NCBI GenBank assembly: GCA_019421345.1
Contig: JAHZFL010000011.1
Location: 26,818-90,817 of the forward strand
Direction of reading: 5' to 3'
Origin: Roseburia sp.
Lineage (GTDB): Bacteria > Bacillota > Clostridia > Lachnospirales > Lachnospiraceae
Length of the DNA: 64,000 bases
Below are positions 16,330 through 24,627 of this stretch, piece by piece. The position numbers were made by a program, and so were the translations under genes. The notes beneath the pieces were generated by a model that saw nothing but the letters and a program-made list of their open reading frames with translations, ran no database searches and was not told where the DNA came from. Numbering within the stretch: the first letter of the stretch is position 1; the number at the start of each line of letters is the position of its first letter.

Positions 16330-17139
16330 ATGTATTGTCAGAATAGAATCGTACACACCATACAGCAGGGAGATTCTCTCTACCGGCTTGCGAGACAGTA
16401 TGATACGACTGTCACGGAGCTGATTCTTGGGAATCCGGGGGTCAATCCTTATAATCTTCAGATTGGTATGAAGCTTCAGATTTGTCCGGGCGGAGGCTAT
16501 GAAGGCACCGATACGGATGTACCGGCAAGACCCGTCATACCGATCATACCAAGTGTGCCGGGGATGCCGGGAATGCCGGGCGCTCCGGGAGAAAGCGGGG
16601 AAACCCCGAATGAGCAGGAAAACGCCGTGGAAAATCTTCGTGCAGATATGCGACTTGCATGGCTTGATCTGATTTTCTGGACCAGAATGTATCTCATGAG
16701 CGTTTCTGCGGACGGAAGGGATCAGCAGGAGGTAGAAGAACGGATGCTTCAGGCTGCAGACGAGATCACGGATGTTTTTGCGAATTATCTTCCGCTTCAG
16801 GCGACAAGACGTCTGCGCGGGCTGCTCGTCAGACATGCAGAACTAACAGGAGAGCTCATCCGCTCGCAGAAATCCGGCAACCGCGAGAATTATGATGCGC
16901 TGATCAAGGAATGGTATGCAAATGCGAATGAACTGGCTTCGCTGTTTGGAGAACTCAATCCTTATTTTAGCGGGAGAGAGACAAGAAATATGATACTCAA
17001 TTATCTTGATATGACAAGAGAGGCGATTGAGCAGCAATTAAACGGCGAATACGGCACAAGCATTGATACGTTCCGTGATCTTAGGAAGCATGTGCTTGAA
17101 ATGGCAGATTTCTTTGCGAGGGGGCTGTTGGCACGATGA
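16330..17139 (+). CDS. LysM protein with short collagen-like segment and a helical C-terminal domain (possible spore-surface protein)
   Basis: A 269-aa protein. Residues 6-55 form one LysM domain (VHTIQQGDSLYRLARQYDTTVTELILGNPG...LQIGMKLQIC), which binds peptidoglycan or chitin-like glycans. A Pro-rich stretch follows with Gly-X-Y triplets (GMPGMPGAPGESGE, about 77-92), then about 170 mainly helical residues rich in charged pairs that I cannot assign. No signal peptide is seen, as in several spore-coat LysM proteins made in the mother cell. A sigma-K-like promoter precedes it. It overlaps DUF4474 by 4 bp. A spore coat or cortex-interface role is inferred. Confidence 0.7.
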   Translation: MYCQNRIVHTIQQGDSLYRLARQYDTTVTELILGNPGVNPYNLQIGMKLQICPGGGYEGTDTDVPARPVIPIIPSVPGMPGMPGAPGESGETPNEQENAVENLRADMRLAWLDLIFWTRMYLMSVSADGRDQQEVEERMLQAADEITDVFANYLPLQATRRLRGLLVRHAELTGELIRSQKSGNRENYDALIKEWYANANELASLFGELNPYFSGRETRNMILNYLDMTREAIEQQLNGEYGTSIDTFRDLRKHVLEMADFFARGLLAR

Positions 17140-18062
17140 TCGGATGGAAAACGGCAGGCGCGCTGCTTTGCGCAGCGCTGCTGCTGTTTGTGCTTTGCCG
17201 GAGCTTGGTGGTTCGGAGAAGAAAAATCAAAGAACAGATATGTCAAATGGAATTGCCGCAAAAGACAGCGCTCTTAAATGAGCTGGCAGAACCATTTGGC
17301 TTTTTTTATGACGAACGGGAGGGGGTATTTTCCACCAGGAGGGACGCATGGCAGAGGAGGATTGGGTATACGGCGGCTTTTGACCGCGGGGCTTTTGGCG
17401 CGTGCATGGTGCTTGACGCTTTTCCGGTATATTTCGACTACGGGGGAAAGACGTGGCTGATTGAGTTTTGGAAGGGGCAGTACGGTATCAATACGGGCGG
17501 CGAGGTCGGCGTGTATCACATGGAGGAGGAGATACCGCCCCATGCTTATCCGACCGCGCATTTTCTTGCAGCAGAGGATGAGGAATTGCCGAAAATCTGC
17601 TGTCGTCTTGAGCGAAACGGTAGAAAGCTGTATGAGTATTGCGAACGTCACTGGTGGCTGACCGGCTTTCGCATGGGGATGTTTTCCCAGCCGTGGGAGA
17701 CGGCTCTTTTTGCAACGGTCACCTTTGGGGATCGGCAGATGGCGCAGGCGATGCTGCGCGGGCTGCGCGAAAGCAAAATCCCGCGGGAGAAGTACCGTCT
17801 TTGCGGCAGCGAGATTTTTATACAGCTTGATTTTGGCAAGTGTTATCCGTTTCCTGCGCGTTTCCTGCGTGGGCTGGCACAGTGCTTTAACCGGCTGCAT
17901 TGTTTTTGGTATCGTCTGTTTACAAGACCGTTTTGCAGTGCGCCGGATGGGCTTTTGTTTCTGTATTATCAGCTGCCGGTCTGCTTGTTAAGAATGCTGC
18001 GTCTCTCGGGCAGACGTTATCCAAAGAGTTGTGAGAGAAGAAGGAATGAGCATGGGATGTAA
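17136..18062 (+). CDS. DUF4474 domain protein, membrane anchored
   Basis: A 308-aa protein with one N-terminal hydrophobic segment (about 7-25) and then the DUF4474 domain, recognised by FGFFYDEREGVFSTRRDAWQRRIGYTAAFD and WLIEFWKGQYGINTGGEVGVYHMEE. The domain has no established function; it occurs in clostridial genomes. The start overlaps the LysM gene by 4 bp and its end overlaps the phosphoesterase gene by 11 bp, so the three form one operon, possibly expressed during sporulation. The C-terminal 60 residues are hydrophobic and rich in Cys and Arg. Confidence 0.8.
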   Translation: MIGWKTAGALLCAALLLFVLCRSLVVRRRKIKEQICQMELPQKTALLNELAEPFGFFYDEREGVFSTRRDAWQRRIGYTAAFDRGAFGACMVLDAFPVYFDYGGKTWLIEFWKGQYGINTGGEVGVYHMEEEIPPHAYPTAHFLAAEDEELPKICCRLERNGRKLYEYCERHWWLTGFRMGMFSQPWETALFATVTFGDRQMAQAMLRGLRESKIPREKYRLCGSEIFIQLDFGKCYPFPARFLRGLAQCFNRLHCFWYRLFTRPFCSAPDGLLFLYYQLPVCLLRMLRLSGRRYPKSCERRRNEHGM

Positions 18063-18858
18063 GAGAAGAATTGACAGGGCATTAAAAAATGCCCTGCAAC
18101 TTCCGCTAAATGCGTGCAGCCGCTATGTGATCATGAGTGATTGCCACAGAGGCGAGGGCACAATGAATGACAATTTTTTAAAAAATCAAAATCTGTATTA
18201 TGCGGCGTTAAATTGTTACAGGGAGCGTGGATTTTTTTATGTGGAGCTGGGAGACGGGGAGGAGCTGTGGGAAAACCGCAGCGTATCGCGTATCCGAAGC
18301 TGTCACGAGGACGTTTACTGCCTGTTTTTGGAGTTGGAGAGGGAGGGACGCATCGTGCGTCTGTACGGAAACCATGATATGGAGCTTGCAAAAACGCTGC
18401 CGGAGGCAGTGATCCTTAAAAACAGAGAGGGAGGACACGACGTCGCCATGCTGCACGGGCATCAGGCAGATTTTTTTAATTGTGTCTGCTGGCGTTTGGC
18501 GCGGTTTCTGGTACGCTATCTGTGGAGACCGCTGGAACGTTTCGGTGTATTAGACCCGACAAGCGCGGCGCGCAACTACAGAAAGGCGGCGCGTCATGAA
18601 CGTTGTCTTGCGCACTGGGCGTCTCAGTATGGGATGTATCTTGTAGCGGGGCATTCACACCGCCCGAGACTGCTTGCAGGCGCAGAGGATGAGAGCTTCT
18701 ATTTGAATACGGGCAGTTGTGTGCATCCGGGCGGCATCATCGCGTTAGAGCTTGAGAATATGGAGTTTACGCTGGTAAAATGGCGTTTTGCGACGCGTGA
18801 GGATCTGTCGCTTTATGTAAGGCGTGAAATTCTCTTTGGTCCGGTGGCAGTCGAATAG
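18052..18858 (+). CDS. Calcineurin-like metallophosphoesterase
   Basis: A 268-aa protein with the dinuclear metal-site motifs in order: SDCHRGEG (D-x-H), GDGEELWEN (GD), LYGNHD (GNHD), LHGHQADFF and GHSHRPRL (GHxH), ending LNTGSCVHPGG. These are all the ligands of an active phosphoesterase; the substrate is unknown. Three starts are possible (GTG 18031, ATG 18046, ATG 18052); AAGGA at 18041-18045 is best spaced for 18052. As third gene of the LysM-DUF4474 operon it may share their sporulation timing. Confidence 0.88.
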   Translation: MGCKRRIDRALKNALQLPLNACSRYVIMSDCHRGEGTMNDNFLKNQNLYYAALNCYRERGFFYVELGDGEELWENRSVSRIRSCHEDVYCLFLELEREGRIVRLYGNHDMELAKTLPEAVILKNREGGHDVAMLHGHQADFFNCVCWRLARFLVRYLWRPLERFGVLDPTSAARNYRKAARHERCLAHWASQYGMYLVAGHSHRPRLLAGAEDESFYLNTGSCVHPGGIIALELENMEFTLVKWRFATREDLSLYVRREILFGPVAVE

Positions 18859-18878
18859 GCATTTTTTCAAAAAAGCAT

Positions 18879-18907
18879 TTGACGGAAGCGCTATTAATGA
18901 TTAATAT
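18879..18907 (+). promoter_or_regulatory. Promoter of lysC
   Basis: TTGACG (18879-18884), a 17-nt spacer and TAATAT (18902-18907), about 88 nt before the lysC start. No lysine riboswitch fits in the short leader. Confidence 0.6.
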
Positions 18908-18994
18908 TATATTCGTTATAGGAAATTGCAAAAGCAGTCGGAAAAAGTAAAAATAGAAAACTTTAGGGATGCTGGTAATTGGAGGAGCAAGGAA

Positions 18995-20314
18995 ATGATA
19001 AAAGTCGTAAAATTCGGCGGCAGCTCTCTGGCGAGCGCAGAGCAGTTTGCGAAGGCCGGCAAAATTGTACAATCGGATCAGGGCCGCAGATATGTGGTGC
19101 CGAGTGCTCCGGGAAAGCGCAGCGCAAAGGACACGAAAGTCACGGATATGCTGTATGCCTGCTATGCGCTTGTGGAAGCAGACGAGGAGTTTCGGATTCC
19201 TCTGATGAAGATCAAGGACCGCTACGACTCGATTATCAACGGATTAAATCTGAAGCTGTCCTTAGAGGACGAGTTCCGCAAGATCAGCGAAAACTTTAAA
19301 CAGAAGGCGGGCGTCGATTATGCGGCGTCCCGTGGAGAATATCTCAATGGCATCATCATGGCGAATTATCTAGGCTATGAATTTATTGACGCCGCGGAGG
19401 TGATTTTTTTTAACGGCAAGGGAGAGTTTGATGCGGAGCGGACAAATGAGGTTCTGGCAGCCCGTTTAGCCACCTGTGAGACGGCGGTTGTGCCGGGCTT
19501 TTATGGCTCGCTTCCGGATGGAACAGTAAAGACCTTTTCCAGAGGCGGCTCGGATATTACAGGGTCGATCGTGGCGCGTGCGGCGCAGGCGGGCTGCTAT
19601 GAGAACTGGACGGATGTTTCGGGCTTTTTGATCGCTGACCCAAGAATCATAGATCATCCGCAGACGATCCGAACGATCACCTATCGGGAGCTGCGGGAGC
19701 TTTCCTACATGGGCGCAAGCGTGCTGCATGAGGAGGCGGTCTTTCCGGTCAGAAAGGCGGGGATTCCGATCAATATCCGCAATACGAATGTGCCCAACGA
19801 GGAAGGAACCTGGATCGTTGAGAGCACCTGTCACCAGTCGAAGTACACGATTACCGGAATTGCGGGCAAGAAGGGCTTTGTATCGGTCAATATTGATAAG
19901 GATATGATGAACGGTGAGGTGGGCTTTGGGAGGAAGGTCTTAAGCGCCTTTGAGGAGAATCATATCTCCTTTGAGCATATGCCGTCGGGCATTGATACGA
20001 TGACGGTGTTTGTGCATCAGCCGGAGTTTGAGGGAAAGGAGCAGGCGGTCATCTCGGCGATCCATCGTCTGGCAAATCCCGACAGCATCGAGCTTGAGAG
20101 CGATCTGGCGCTGATCGCGGTTGTGGGGCGCGGAATGCGCTCGACAAGAGGGACGGCGGGAAGGATTTTTTCTGCGCTGGCGCACGCGAGCATCAATGTA
20201 AAAATGATCGATCAGGGCTCCTCTGAGCTTAATATTATCATAGGCGTCAGCAATGAGGACTTTGAGAATGCGATTCGGGCGATTTATGATATTTTTGTAG
20301 AAACGCAGTTGTAA
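18995..20314 (+). CDS. lysC: Aspartate kinase
   Basis: First committed step of the aspartate family (Lys, Met, Thr and diaminopimelate). The 439 residues start with KVVKFGGSSLAS, continue with the substrate-binding SRGEYLNG and SRGGSDITGSIVARAAQAGCYENWTDVSGF, and end in tandem ACT domains (about 300-439) for feedback control, including ALIAVVGRGMRSTRGTAGRIFSALAHASINVKMIDQGSSELNIIIGV. GGAGG and AAGGA precede the ATG at 18995; the longer frame lacks a ribosome site. hom lies separately at 43608. Which end product inhibits it cannot be read here. Confidence 0.95.
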   Translation: MIKVVKFGGSSLASAEQFAKAGKIVQSDQGRRYVVPSAPGKRSAKDTKVTDMLYACYALVEADEEFRIPLMKIKDRYDSIINGLNLKLSLEDEFRKISENFKQKAGVDYAASRGEYLNGIIMANYLGYEFIDAAEVIFFNGKGEFDAERTNEVLAARLATCETAVVPGFYGSLPDGTVKTFSRGGSDITGSIVARAAQAGCYENWTDVSGFLIADPRIIDHPQTIRTITYRELRELSYMGASVLHEEAVFPVRKAGIPINIRNTNVPNEEGTWIVESTCHQSKYTITGIAGKKGFVSVNIDKDMMNGEVGFGRKVLSAFEENHISFEHMPSGIDTMTVFVHQPEFEGKEQAVISAIHRLANPDSIELESDLALIAVVGRGMRSTRGTAGRIFSALAHASINVKMIDQGSSELNIIIGVSNEDFENAIRAIYDIFVETQL

Positions 20315-20331
20315 AAGCAGACGAGTGTGAT

Positions 20332-21291
20332 ATGAAAAAGAAAATTTGTATGAAAAACAGGCTATCAGTTTTTTTCGGAGGCAGGGCTGTCGTTCTTGGT
20401 GTAGCGGCAGCGACTGCCTTTTTGTGCGCGCTCACGGCGCTTGAGTTTGCGGCGCTGCGGTTTGAGTGGAATATACCGGCGCTTGCCGCGCTTAGCGGAG
20501 GCAATGGCTTTTGGAGCGAGGGGTATCAGAGAGAGGAGCTTGCGCTGGACGAGAGTACGGAAAATGAGATGCTGGAGGAGACAAAACAACCGAGCGAGGC
20601 TTTAAACGGGGAGGATATGGCACAGGGAAATGAAACGCCTGGGGCAGAGACGGAAGGGGAGACGGAGCAGAAGCAGGAAGTGAAACAGGAGCCGGAAACA
20701 GAAGCCGGGATAGGTACGGGGGACGCTGCGGCATCGCAGGGCGAAAGTAAGGCTGAGGAAAGTTTGCAGGAGGATGAGGAGGGACGTTCCTTTCCTTATT
20801 ACATCCGTATCAACCGTGCGCAGAATTGCATCACCGTCTACACGCTTGATTCTGCGGGCGAGTATACGGTGCCCTATAAGGCGATGATCTGCTCCACGGG
20901 TTTATATAATGCAACGCCGCGCGGCGTGTACCGGATCTCCACAAAATACCGTTGGAGAGAGCTGTACGGAAATGTGTACGGGCAGTATGCGACGAGGATA
21001 CATGGCGGCATCCTGTTTCATTCCGTGCCCTATTATAAGAAAGCGGAAAATACACTTGCTGCCGAGAAGTACAATAAGCTTGGGCAGCAGGCGTCAATGG
21101 GGTGCGTACGCCTGACCGTGGAGGATGCAAAATGGATTGCAGAAAATTGTTCCGAGGGCACGACGGTGGAAATTTATGACGGGGAAGACCCCGGACCGCT
21201 CGGCAAGCCGGAAGCGGAAAAAATTGATTTAGACAGTCCCAATCGTGGCTGGGACCCGACAGACCCAAGCCCGGACAATCCGTGGAATTGA
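20332..21291 (+). CDS. L,D-transpeptidase (YkuD domain), membrane anchored
   Basis: Cell-wall cross-linking or anchoring enzyme of 319 aa. One N-terminal membrane segment (about 17-45) leads to a long acidic linker rich in Glu, Gln and Gly (about 65-145), then the YkuD domain (about 147-285): YIRINRAQNCITVYTLD, KAMICSTG, TPRGVYRI, HGGILFHSVPYY and the catalytic QQASMGCVRLTVEDAKWI (C258). The canonical S/T-H-G-C motif reads S-M-G-C here. It starts 17 bp after lysC and may be cotranscribed. The tail after the domain is short and Pro/Asp-rich. Confidence 0.9.
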   Translation: MKKKICMKNRLSVFFGGRAVVLGVAAATAFLCALTALEFAALRFEWNIPALAALSGGNGFWSEGYQREELALDESTENEMLEETKQPSEALNGEDMAQGNETPGAETEGETEQKQEVKQEPETEAGIGTGDAAASQGESKAEESLQEDEEGRSFPYYIRINRAQNCITVYTLDSAGEYTVPYKAMICSTGLYNATPRGVYRISTKYRWRELYGNVYGQYATRIHGGILFHSVPYYKKAENTLAAEKYNKLGQQASMGCVRLTVEDAKWIAENCSEGTTVEIYDGEDPGPLGKPEAEKIDLDSPNRGWDPTDPSPDNPWN

Positions 21292-21398
21292 CAGAGGAAA
21301 AACCACTTATATCCCAAAATCGACCACCTGTCGTGGATCTGTTGATAACCACAGGGATTCCTTTTTATAATGGCGGCAGAGAGGAGGTGTTTGCGACA

Positions 21399-21839
21399 AT
21401 GCAGATAGAGATAAAAATGGATGCGGCTTACGCTGAGCCGAAAGTAATCGTTTTGACGGCAGAGATGACGGAGGAGGTCACAAGGCTGGTGCAAAAGCTC
21501 ACGGAGAATAACCCGCAGATTATTTCCGGCAGCAAAGCTGAAAGGATCGCAGTGTTGGAGCAAAGCGAAATGATCAGAATCTATGCTGCAAACAGTAAAG
21601 TCTTTGCCGTGACAGACAGCGGAGAATACACGCTGCGTCTAAGGCTGTATGAGGTCGAGGAGCGTTTAGACCCAAATCAGTTTGTCCGTATCTCAGGCTC
21701 GGAAATCGTGAATTTAAAAAAGGTGAAAAATTTTGACCTGAGCTTTGCGGGGACAATTTGTGTCGAGCTGATGAATGGAACGTCATCCTTTGTGTCGAGA
21801 AGATATGTTTCAAAAATCAAAAAAATATTAGGGATATGA
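21399..21839 (+). CDS. LytTR DNA-binding domain protein
   Basis: A 146-aa stand-alone LytTR regulator without a receiver domain. The C-terminal 100 residues carry the LytTR signature (IAVLEQSEMIRIYAANSKVFAVTDSGEYTLRLRLYEVEERLDPNQFVRISGSEIVNLKKVKNFD). A GAGGAGG site at 21381 lies 11 nt before this ATG; the longer frame overlaps the transpeptidase gene. It is followed immediately by a DUF3021 membrane protein, a common pair in Firmicutes in which the membrane protein is thought to modulate the regulator. Confidence 0.9.
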   Translation: MQIEIKMDAAYAEPKVIVLTAEMTEEVTRLVQKLTENNPQIISGSKAERIAVLEQSEMIRIYAANSKVFAVTDSGEYTLRLRLYEVEERLDPNQFVRISGSEIVNLKKVKNFDLSFAGTICVELMNGTSSFVSRRYVSKIKKILGI

Positions 21840-21849
21840 GGTGGAGAAG

Positions 21850-22302
21850 ATGAAAAAAGAAATGATCATGCGCGGTTTGTTAGGATTCCCGCTCGGTATG
21901 GCTCTGGGAGAAGCGATTGCGATTGCGGGTTCGCTCGTTTGGGGAGGGGGATATTATGCACCATGCAATCCTCAGTTTGTGCAAGCAGTGGGAAGTGAGA
22001 GCCATGCGGTTGCGCTGCAGGCTTTTTTATGCGGACTGATCGGCGCGATATGTGCGATGGCTTCCGTTATTTTGGAGATTCGGAGATGGAGTATCGTAAA
22101 ACGGGTTGGTGTATATTTTCTTGTGACGGCAGCGGTGATGATGCCGATAGCGTATATTACCGGATGGATGGAGCACAGTCTTAGCGGAGCAGTTAAATAT
22201 TTGGGGATATTTGCCGGGCTTCTTTTTTCGATATGGGGGATCAATTATGCGGTCTGCAGATATAATGTCAAAAAGATGAACGACACTCTGCACGGGAGAT
22301 AG
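21850..22302 (+). CDS. DUF3021 family membrane protein
   Basis: A 150-aa protein with four hydrophobic helices. GLLGFPLGMALGEAIAIAGSL, a Gln/Ala-rich second segment, ILEIRRWSIVKRVGVYFLVTAAVMMPIAYITGWM and IWGINYAVCRYNVKKMNDTL match DUF3021. GAGGTGG at 21837 overlaps the end of the LytTR gene and is 6 nt from this ATG, so translation is coupled. Likely a membrane partner of the LytTR regulator; function unproven. Confidence 0.85.
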   Translation: MKKEMIMRGLLGFPLGMALGEAIAIAGSLVWGGGYYAPCNPQFVQAVGSESHAVALQAFLCGLIGAICAMASVILEIRRWSIVKRVGVYFLVTAAVMMPIAYITGWMEHSLSGAVKYLGIFAGLLFSIWGINYAVCRYNVKKMNDTLHGR

Positions 22303-22430
22303 CCTTTCGGGAAACGTTTTTGACGGGAACGTAAACAGTCTGCCTGCGGGGAAAGGTTTGAGACGGCAGGAAAGTGCTGTTTTCGGTACGGCTTACCAAT
22401 TCAGTTGATCTCTGGCTTGTTCCGGCTGGA

Positions 22431-22457
22431 ACCACAGCGCGCCTTTTTCATATGATA
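22431..22457 (+). promoter_or_regulatory. Candidate sigma-K promoter of dpaAB
   Basis: AC (22431-22432), a 16-nt gap, then CATATGATA (22449-22457), identical in layout to the site before the LysM gene. dpaAB (spoVF) is a sigma-K target in Bacillus. The predicted start point falls very close to the Shine-Dalgarno, which is a weakness. Confidence 0.45.
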
Positions 22458-22478
22458 AAGGGAAGGGAGCGTAATCTT

Positions 22479-23321
22479 ATGGAGAGACAGACAATACTTC
22501 TGATCAGCGACATGCGTCAGGTATATCTGGCAGAGCTGCTGACAAAAAAAGGAATAAATGTGCGCTGCCTGGATATCAGAAATAGTGAGACGGTCGTGGA
22601 ACAGTTAGAAAAGCTGAAGGCTTTTCTGGCAGATGCAGACATGTTGATACTTCCGATTCCAGTATCAAAGCTTGCAGAGCAGGAGAAGTTAAACGATATA
22701 TTAAATAAAAATCTGGTAAACGGTACGCTGGTGCTTGGCGGCTGCTTTTCGGCAGAGCAGACGGAAATTTTAAAACGGCGCGATATTCATTATCTTGATT
22801 TTATGGAGGATGAGATCGTGACAGAGGAGAACGCCGTCGCGACGGCGGAGGGCGTGATCGCAGAGCTGGTAAATCACAGTCCGTATAATATTGACGAGGC
22901 AAAAATAATCGTCACGGGATACGGCTGCTGCGGAAAGGCGATCGCGGAGCGTTTAGCCGCGCTCGGCGCACGCGTAACGGTTTTGGCGCGGCGCAGGGAG
23001 GTGCGCAAGGCGGCAAAAAAAGACGGATTTTATGCGGTCGATTTTGCATTCGGACCAGAGGAGGCGATGGGGGCTGCAATGCTTGTCAATACAGTGCCTG
23101 CGCCTGTGGTGACGCGCACGATCATCCGGGAGCTGCCGCGCGACGCCTATATTCTTGATATTGCCTCAAAGCCGGGCGGAACGGATTTTGCATGTGCGAA
23201 GGAATACGGGATCCGTGCGGATTTGGTGCTTGGGATTCCGGGGAAATACGCGCCGAAGGAAAGCGCTTATATTCTGGGCAGAGCGCTGGAACGTTTTATG
23301 CTGCGGGAGGGAATTGACTGA
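22479..23321 (+). CDS. dpaA: Dipicolinate synthase subunit A
   Basis: With DpaB makes dipicolinic acid from dihydrodipicolinate for the spore core, acting in the mother cell. The 280 residues begin ILLISDMRQVYLAELLTKKG, contain LGGCFSAEQTEILKRRDIHYLDFMEDEIVTEENAVATAEG, and then a Rossmann NAD(P) site VTGYGCCGKAIAERLAALGARVTVLARR with LDIASKPGGTDF. The ATG at 22479 follows GAAGGGAG; longer in-frame starts lack family homology. Its stop overlaps the start of dpaB by 1 bp. This gene is strong evidence that the organism makes endospores. Confidence 0.93.
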   Translation: MERQTILLISDMRQVYLAELLTKKGINVRCLDIRNSETVVEQLEKLKAFLADADMLILPIPVSKLAEQEKLNDILNKNLVNGTLVLGGCFSAEQTEILKRRDIHYLDFMEDEIVTEENAVATAEGVIAELVNHSPYNIDEAKIIVTGYGCCGKAIAERLAALGARVTVLARRREVRKAAKKDGFYAVDFAFGPEEAMGAAMLVNTVPAPVVTRTIIRELPRDAYILDIASKPGGTDFACAKEYGIRADLVLGIPGKYAPKESAYILGRALERFMLREGID

Positions 23322-23908
23322 TGGATTTTTCAAATTATAATATAGGGCTTGGAATTACCGGGTCTTTTTGTACTTTCGCAAAGGCAAGAAAAGAGATACA
23401 GCATCTGTGTGATCTGGGAGCAAACGTGGTGCCGATTTTTTCGTTTAATGCGCAGACCTGTGACACAAGGTTTGGCAGCGCGCGGGAATATGTAGACGGT
23501 ATCTGCGAAATTACCGGAAATGAGGGGATCAAGACGATCTGTGCGGCAGAGCCGATCGGACCGAACAATTTTCTGGATATTATGGTGATCGCGCCATGTA
23601 CCGGAAATACGGCGGCAAAGCTGTGCAACGGGATTACCGATACGCCGGTTTTGATGGCGACAAAGGCGCATATGAGAAACGGCAAGCCGTTAGTCATAGC
23701 GATTTCGACAAATGATGCGCTGGGCGCAAGCTTTAAGAACATCGGTATGCTTATGAATATGAAGAATATTTATTTTGTTCCGTTCGGACAGGACAACTGC
23801 AAGAGCAAGCCGAATTCCATGATTGCAAAAATGGAGCTTCTCCCGGAAACGATCGAGGCGGCAATGAACGGCAGACAGCTTCAGCCGATCATGCAAAATC
23901 CTGTCTAA
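23321..23908 (+). CDS. dpaB: Dipicolinate synthase subunit B (flavoprotein)
   Basis: A 195-aa flavoprotein-fold subunit of dipicolinate synthase. GLGITGSFCTFAKARKEIQHLCDLGANVVPIFSFNAQTCDTRFG and IVIAPCTGNTAAKLCNGITDTPVLMATKAHMRNGKPLVIAISTNDALG, followed by PFGQDNCKSKPNSMIAKMELLPETIEAAM, match SpoVFB/DpaB closely. ATG overlaps the dpaA stop by 1 bp. Downstream come two 38-bp repeats and a strong bidirectional terminator. Confidence 0.94.
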   Translation: MDFSNYNIGLGITGSFCTFAKARKEIQHLCDLGANVVPIFSFNAQTCDTRFGSAREYVDGICEITGNEGIKTICAAEPIGPNNFLDIMVIAPCTGNTAAKLCNGITDTPVLMATKAHMRNGKPLVIAISTNDALGASFKNIGMLMNMKNIYFVPFGQDNCKSKPNSMIAKMELLPETIEAAMNGRQLQPIMQNPV

Positions 23909-23958
23909 AACGCGGGGATCATATACCTGATCTGCCAAGAGGCATGACAGGTAAAAGA

Positions 23959-24034
23959 AACAACGAGCGACATGTTTTGCGAGCCACTCTTATGTCAACA
24001 ACGAGCGACACGCTTTGCGAGCCACTCTTATGTT
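23959..24034. repeat. 38-bp repeat locus 3: two tandem units
   Basis: Units 23959-23996 and 23997-24034, each exactly 38 bp, beginning AACAACGAGCGACA and ending CTCTTATGT(C/T), without spacer. They run into the terminator that starts 5 nt later, the same polarity as at 14.0 and 53.4 kb. Confidence 0.9.
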
Positions 24035-24039
24035 AATAA

Positions 24040-24085
24040 AAACGGGCAGCAAAGAGCCGGTACTTTGGCTCTCTGCTGCCCGTTT
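24040..24085. terminator. Bidirectional terminator between dpaB and the TSCPD gene
   Basis: Long stem: 11 perfect pairs (AAACGGGCAGC / GCTGCCCGTTT), then seven more after one mismatch, with an 8-nt loop. A- and T-rich ends suit termination in both directions. Confidence 0.9.
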
Positions 24086-24114
24086 ATTTGGCATGATCCT
24101 GCAAGGTCGGTGAG

Positions 24115-24375
24115 TCAGATGTTTTTGGAAGCCTCATAAGCCGCGCGGCAGGCTCTTGCAAGCTGGTCGCCGCAGGAGGTCGGGCGTCCGCCGCAGGAAA
24201 TGCCGCCGATTTTTTCCTCCACCTGTTCAACGGTAAGACCTTCGACAAGCTTTGGGATCGCTTGCAGATTTCCGTTGCAGCCTCCGGTAAATTTTACATT
24301 GCGCACGATGTTTCCGTCGAGCTCCAATTCGATCTTTGTGGCGCAGGTGCCCTGTGTCTGGTAGGTGTATGTCAT
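24115..24375 (-). CDS. TSCPD domain protein (TIGR03905 type)
   Basis: An 86-aa protein consisting almost wholly of a TSCPD domain: YQTQGTCATKIELELDGNIVRNVKFTGGCNGNLQAIPKLVEGL, then GGISCGGRPTSCGDQLARAC. The domain is related to the C-terminal metal-binding piece of class II ribonucleotide reductases; the stand-alone family is annotated as an uncharacterised or NrdJ-like protein. Five cysteines suggest metal binding. It stands alone on the minus strand, divergent from secA. Confidence 0.88.
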   Translation of the reverse strand: MTYTYQTQGTCATKIELELDGNIVRNVKFTGGCNGNLQAIPKLVEGLTVEQVEEKIGGISCGGRPTSCGDQLARACRAAYEASKNI

Positions 24376-24502
24376 AGCTGTATGCCCTCCATGGAATAAA
24401 ATAACGTTTTTCTTACCAGTATAAGGGTATGAGAGAATGGTTGCAAGTATTTCTTTGTGAAAAGTTAATAAAAAGTTTACAAATCATTTCCAGTTATTTT
24501 TA

Positions 24503-24531
24503 TTGTGATAGCGAAAAAAAAGTGTTACAAT
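24503..24531 (+). promoter_or_regulatory. Promoter of secA
   Basis: TTGTGA (24503-24508), 17-nt spacer, TACAAT (24526-24531) with an upstream TG (extended -10). It leaves a leader of about 90 nt. Confidence 0.7.
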
Positions 24532-24627
24532 ACTGATATTGTGCGAGAACTGTGCCCTTTTGAGAGTGGTACAGGAAGAATGAAGGCTATGCCGCAGGAT
24601 GGGCATACAGCCGGGATAGGAGCTTTT

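Noticed and set aside
24505..24627. N-terminal extension of SecA
   Set aside because: The longer frame starts within the -35 region of the promoter and has no homology to SecA; a good ribosome site supports 24628.
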